DNA of 64,000 nt from an uncultured Parabacteroides sp. (GTDB taxonomy: Bacteria > Bacteroidota > Bacteroidia > Bacteroidales > Tannerellaceae): contig NZ_CANTZW010000010.1 of assembly GCF_947855115.1 (NCBI RefSeq), forward strand, positions 57,242 through 121,241. Direction: 5' to 3'. This document shows, piece after piece, positions 62,589 to 64,000 of this stretch (position 1 is its first letter; each line of letters opens with the position of its first letter). The notes beneath the pieces are model-generated. The model saw only the letters and a list, made by a program, of their open reading frames with translations, was not told where the DNA came from and did no database searches. Both the position numbers and the translations under genes were made by a program.

Positions 62589-64000
62589 ATGGATAAACTT
62601 ATTGGCCGCGACAAAGAACACGCGGAACTGGAAAGATGCCTGAACTCGGACAGATCGGAGCTGGTCATAGTCTACGGCAGGCGGCGTATCGGAAAGACAT
62701 TCCTAATTGAAGAATTTTTCGACCGGAAGTTTGATTTCAAATATGTCGGTGCGCATGGAATGACCACCCGCAGACAGTTGAACAACTTCCTGAATGTGCT
62801 CAACAGTTATTCGGGAAAAAAGTTCTCCAATTTAAGCAACTGGGATGAAGCCTTTTATGCCCTTGAAGAATACCTGTCGTCCCTACCCGCTGACCATAAG
62901 CGGATTGTGTTCATAGATGAAATGCCTTGGATGGATTCGGGAAAATCCATATTCGTGTCGGCCCTTGAAAACTTCTGGAACGGCTGGGCCATGTCACAGC
63001 GGAACATCATGCTTATCGCCACGGGGTCCGCGACCTCATGGATGAAAGACAAGATTGTCGCCAACAAGGGAGGCCTCCATGCCAGAGTGACGTGTAACCT
63101 GCATCTGTCCCCGTTCACCCTGAATGAGACGGAACGGTATCTCGCTACCAGAGGCATCGAATGGGACCGTTACCAACTTACCCAGACATACATGGTGCTT
63201 GGTGGTGTCCCGTTTTATTACAGCCTTCTTGACCCCGCGTTAAGCCTTTCCCAGAATATAGACCGGCTGTTTTTCAATGAAGGCGCACTTTTGAAACTGG
63301 AGTTCGAGGAGCTATACAACGCCCTTTTCGACAATGCCGACCTGTACACGTCAATCGTGCAACTACTCAGCGAGCACGAATCGGGAATGACAAGCAAGGA
63401 CATATTCCAGTCGCTATCCTCGAAGAGTAGCAACATAACCAAGGCGATAAAGAACCTTGAAAGGTCCGATATGATAGAGAAATGGCTTCAGTACGGCAAC
63501 AAACGTCGCGGAGCCGTTTACAGGCTTACGGATTTCTTTTCGCTGTTCTATTTCAAGTTCCTTGCCGACAACCTCTCACACGATGATGAATGGTGGAGCA
63601 ATCATCTTGATTCCGGAAATGTCTTCGACTGGATGGGCAGCAGTTTCGAGCTTGTCTGCATGAGACATCACAAACAGATCAAGTCGGCTTTGGGAATAAG
63701 GGGCATGGCTACATCCTTGTCCACATGGCAGGTCAAGCCCAATAAGGAGGAAGGGATGCCCGGTGGACAAATAGACATGATAATAGAGCGGGCTGACCGG
63801 ATCATACACCTGTGCGAGATGAAATTCTGCATGGACACATACCGCATCAAGCCCGAATATGAACGCCGGTTGCGTGACCGTTCCAGTTTGTTCAGGGAAC
63901 TTACCAAGACCAACAAGACGCTGGTTCATACCTTTATCACGACGTATGGCGTGGCCAATGGCAAGAACAGAAGCATCGTCCACAGCGAGGTGACGATGGA
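62589..64000 (+). CDS. AAA ATPase with C-terminal DUF234 (archaeal-type ATPase family), 3' end cut by window edge
   Basis: About 470 codons are present with no stop before the window ends. Walker A is VIYGRRRIGKTFLIEEFF (about residues 25-42), Walker B is RIVFIDEMPWMDSGKS, and sensor I is LIATGSATSWM. A winged-helix segment follows (SKSSNITKAIKNLERSDMIE) and then a DUF234-like nuclease-fold region (FELVCMRHHKQIK, GQIDMIIERADRIIHLCEMK, with the Asp and Glu-x-Lys of a PD-(D/E)xK-like fold). Such proteins are common on mobile elements and as solitary genes; function is not settled. It is monocistronic by its own promoter. Confidence 0.88.
   Translation, partial: MDKLIGRDKEHAELERCLNSDRSELVIVYGRRRIGKTFLIEEFFDRKFDFKYVGAHGMTTRRQLNNFLNVLNSYSGKKFSNLSNWDEAFYALEEYLSSLPADHKRIVFIDEMPWMDSGKSIFVSALENFWNGWAMSQRNIMLIATGSATSWMKDKIVANKGGLHARVTCNLHLSPFTLNETERYLATRGIEWDRYQLTQTYMVLGGVPFYYSLLDPALSLSQNIDRLFFNEGALLKLEFEELYNALFDNADLYTSIVQLLSEHESGMTSKDIFQSLSSKSSNITKAIKNLERSDMIEKWLQYGNKRRGAVYRLTDFFSLFYFKFLADNLSHDDEWWSNHLDSGNVFDWMGSSFELVCMRHHKQIKSALGIRGMATSLSTWQVKPNKEEGMPGGQIDMIIERADRIIHLCEMKFCMDTYRIKPEYERRLRDRSSLFRELTKTNKTLVHTFITTYGVANGKNRSIVHSEVTM

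Overview
The window reads as Bacteroidales chromosome, most likely Parabacteroides (P. distasonis-like). Supporting signs are Bacteroidetes-type promoters (TAnnTTTG -7 boxes before many genes), a capsule locus that opens with an UpxY/NusG-type antiterminator behind invertible DNA, secreted glycan enzymes, and SusC-like/outer-membrane barrel architecture. No tRNA, rRNA, CRISPR array or intact insertion sequence was seen. Species is an inference; no database search was possible.

Layout. 1-9.5 kb: a truncated RND efflux pump with its adaptor and a divergent AraC regulator, a three- to four-unit 22-bp repeat, a secreted SGNH hydrolase plus a large DUF4965-type lipoprotein, then two paralogous AraC regulators with an upstream direct-repeat operator. 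9.6-10.3 kb: two consecutive invertible promoter segments. 10.36-29.6 kb: a capsular polysaccharide locus. It contains an antiterminator, a WecA-like initiating transferase, Wza/Wzc export proteins, a PHP-type tyrosine phosphatase, three hexapeptide acyltransferases, a Wzx flippase, three GT4 transferases, an EpsG-like polymerase, a WecG-like transferase, an ATP-grasp ligase, a polysaccharide deacetylase, and WecB and WecC. The middle (about 16.1-27.2 kb) is markedly more AT-rich than the two ends and holds two decayed genes. 30-38.9 kb: a hydrolase/DUF3737/PatB operon, GH2 beta-galactosidase, an MFS transporter and a Gfo/Idh/MocA oxidoreductase. 39-54.8 kb: housekeeping genes (proS, fhs, rlmD, xth, serB) and a cobalamin-riboswitch-controlled BtuFCD operon opposite a CobI/CbiL methyltransferase. 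54.9-59.6 kb: an ABC transporter operon with a YtrA-like GntR regulator and a terminal outer-membrane barrel gene. 59.9-64 kb: two tandem duplicated tyrosine recombinases, a long inverted repeat and a truncated AAA ATPase of the DUF234 type, which together look like the edge of a mobile or DNA-inversion region.

How it works together. The capsule locus seems controlled by DNA inversion. Two cassettes share half-site sequences but have different 7-bp cores, and each carries a -7 box facing away from the capsule genes, so the sequenced cell should be OFF. WecA, WecB, WecC and the WecG-like protein together suggest an ECA-like GlcNAc-ManNAcA start to the repeat unit. The serially stacked, core-distinguished pair of promoter switches is the most unusual system seen here.
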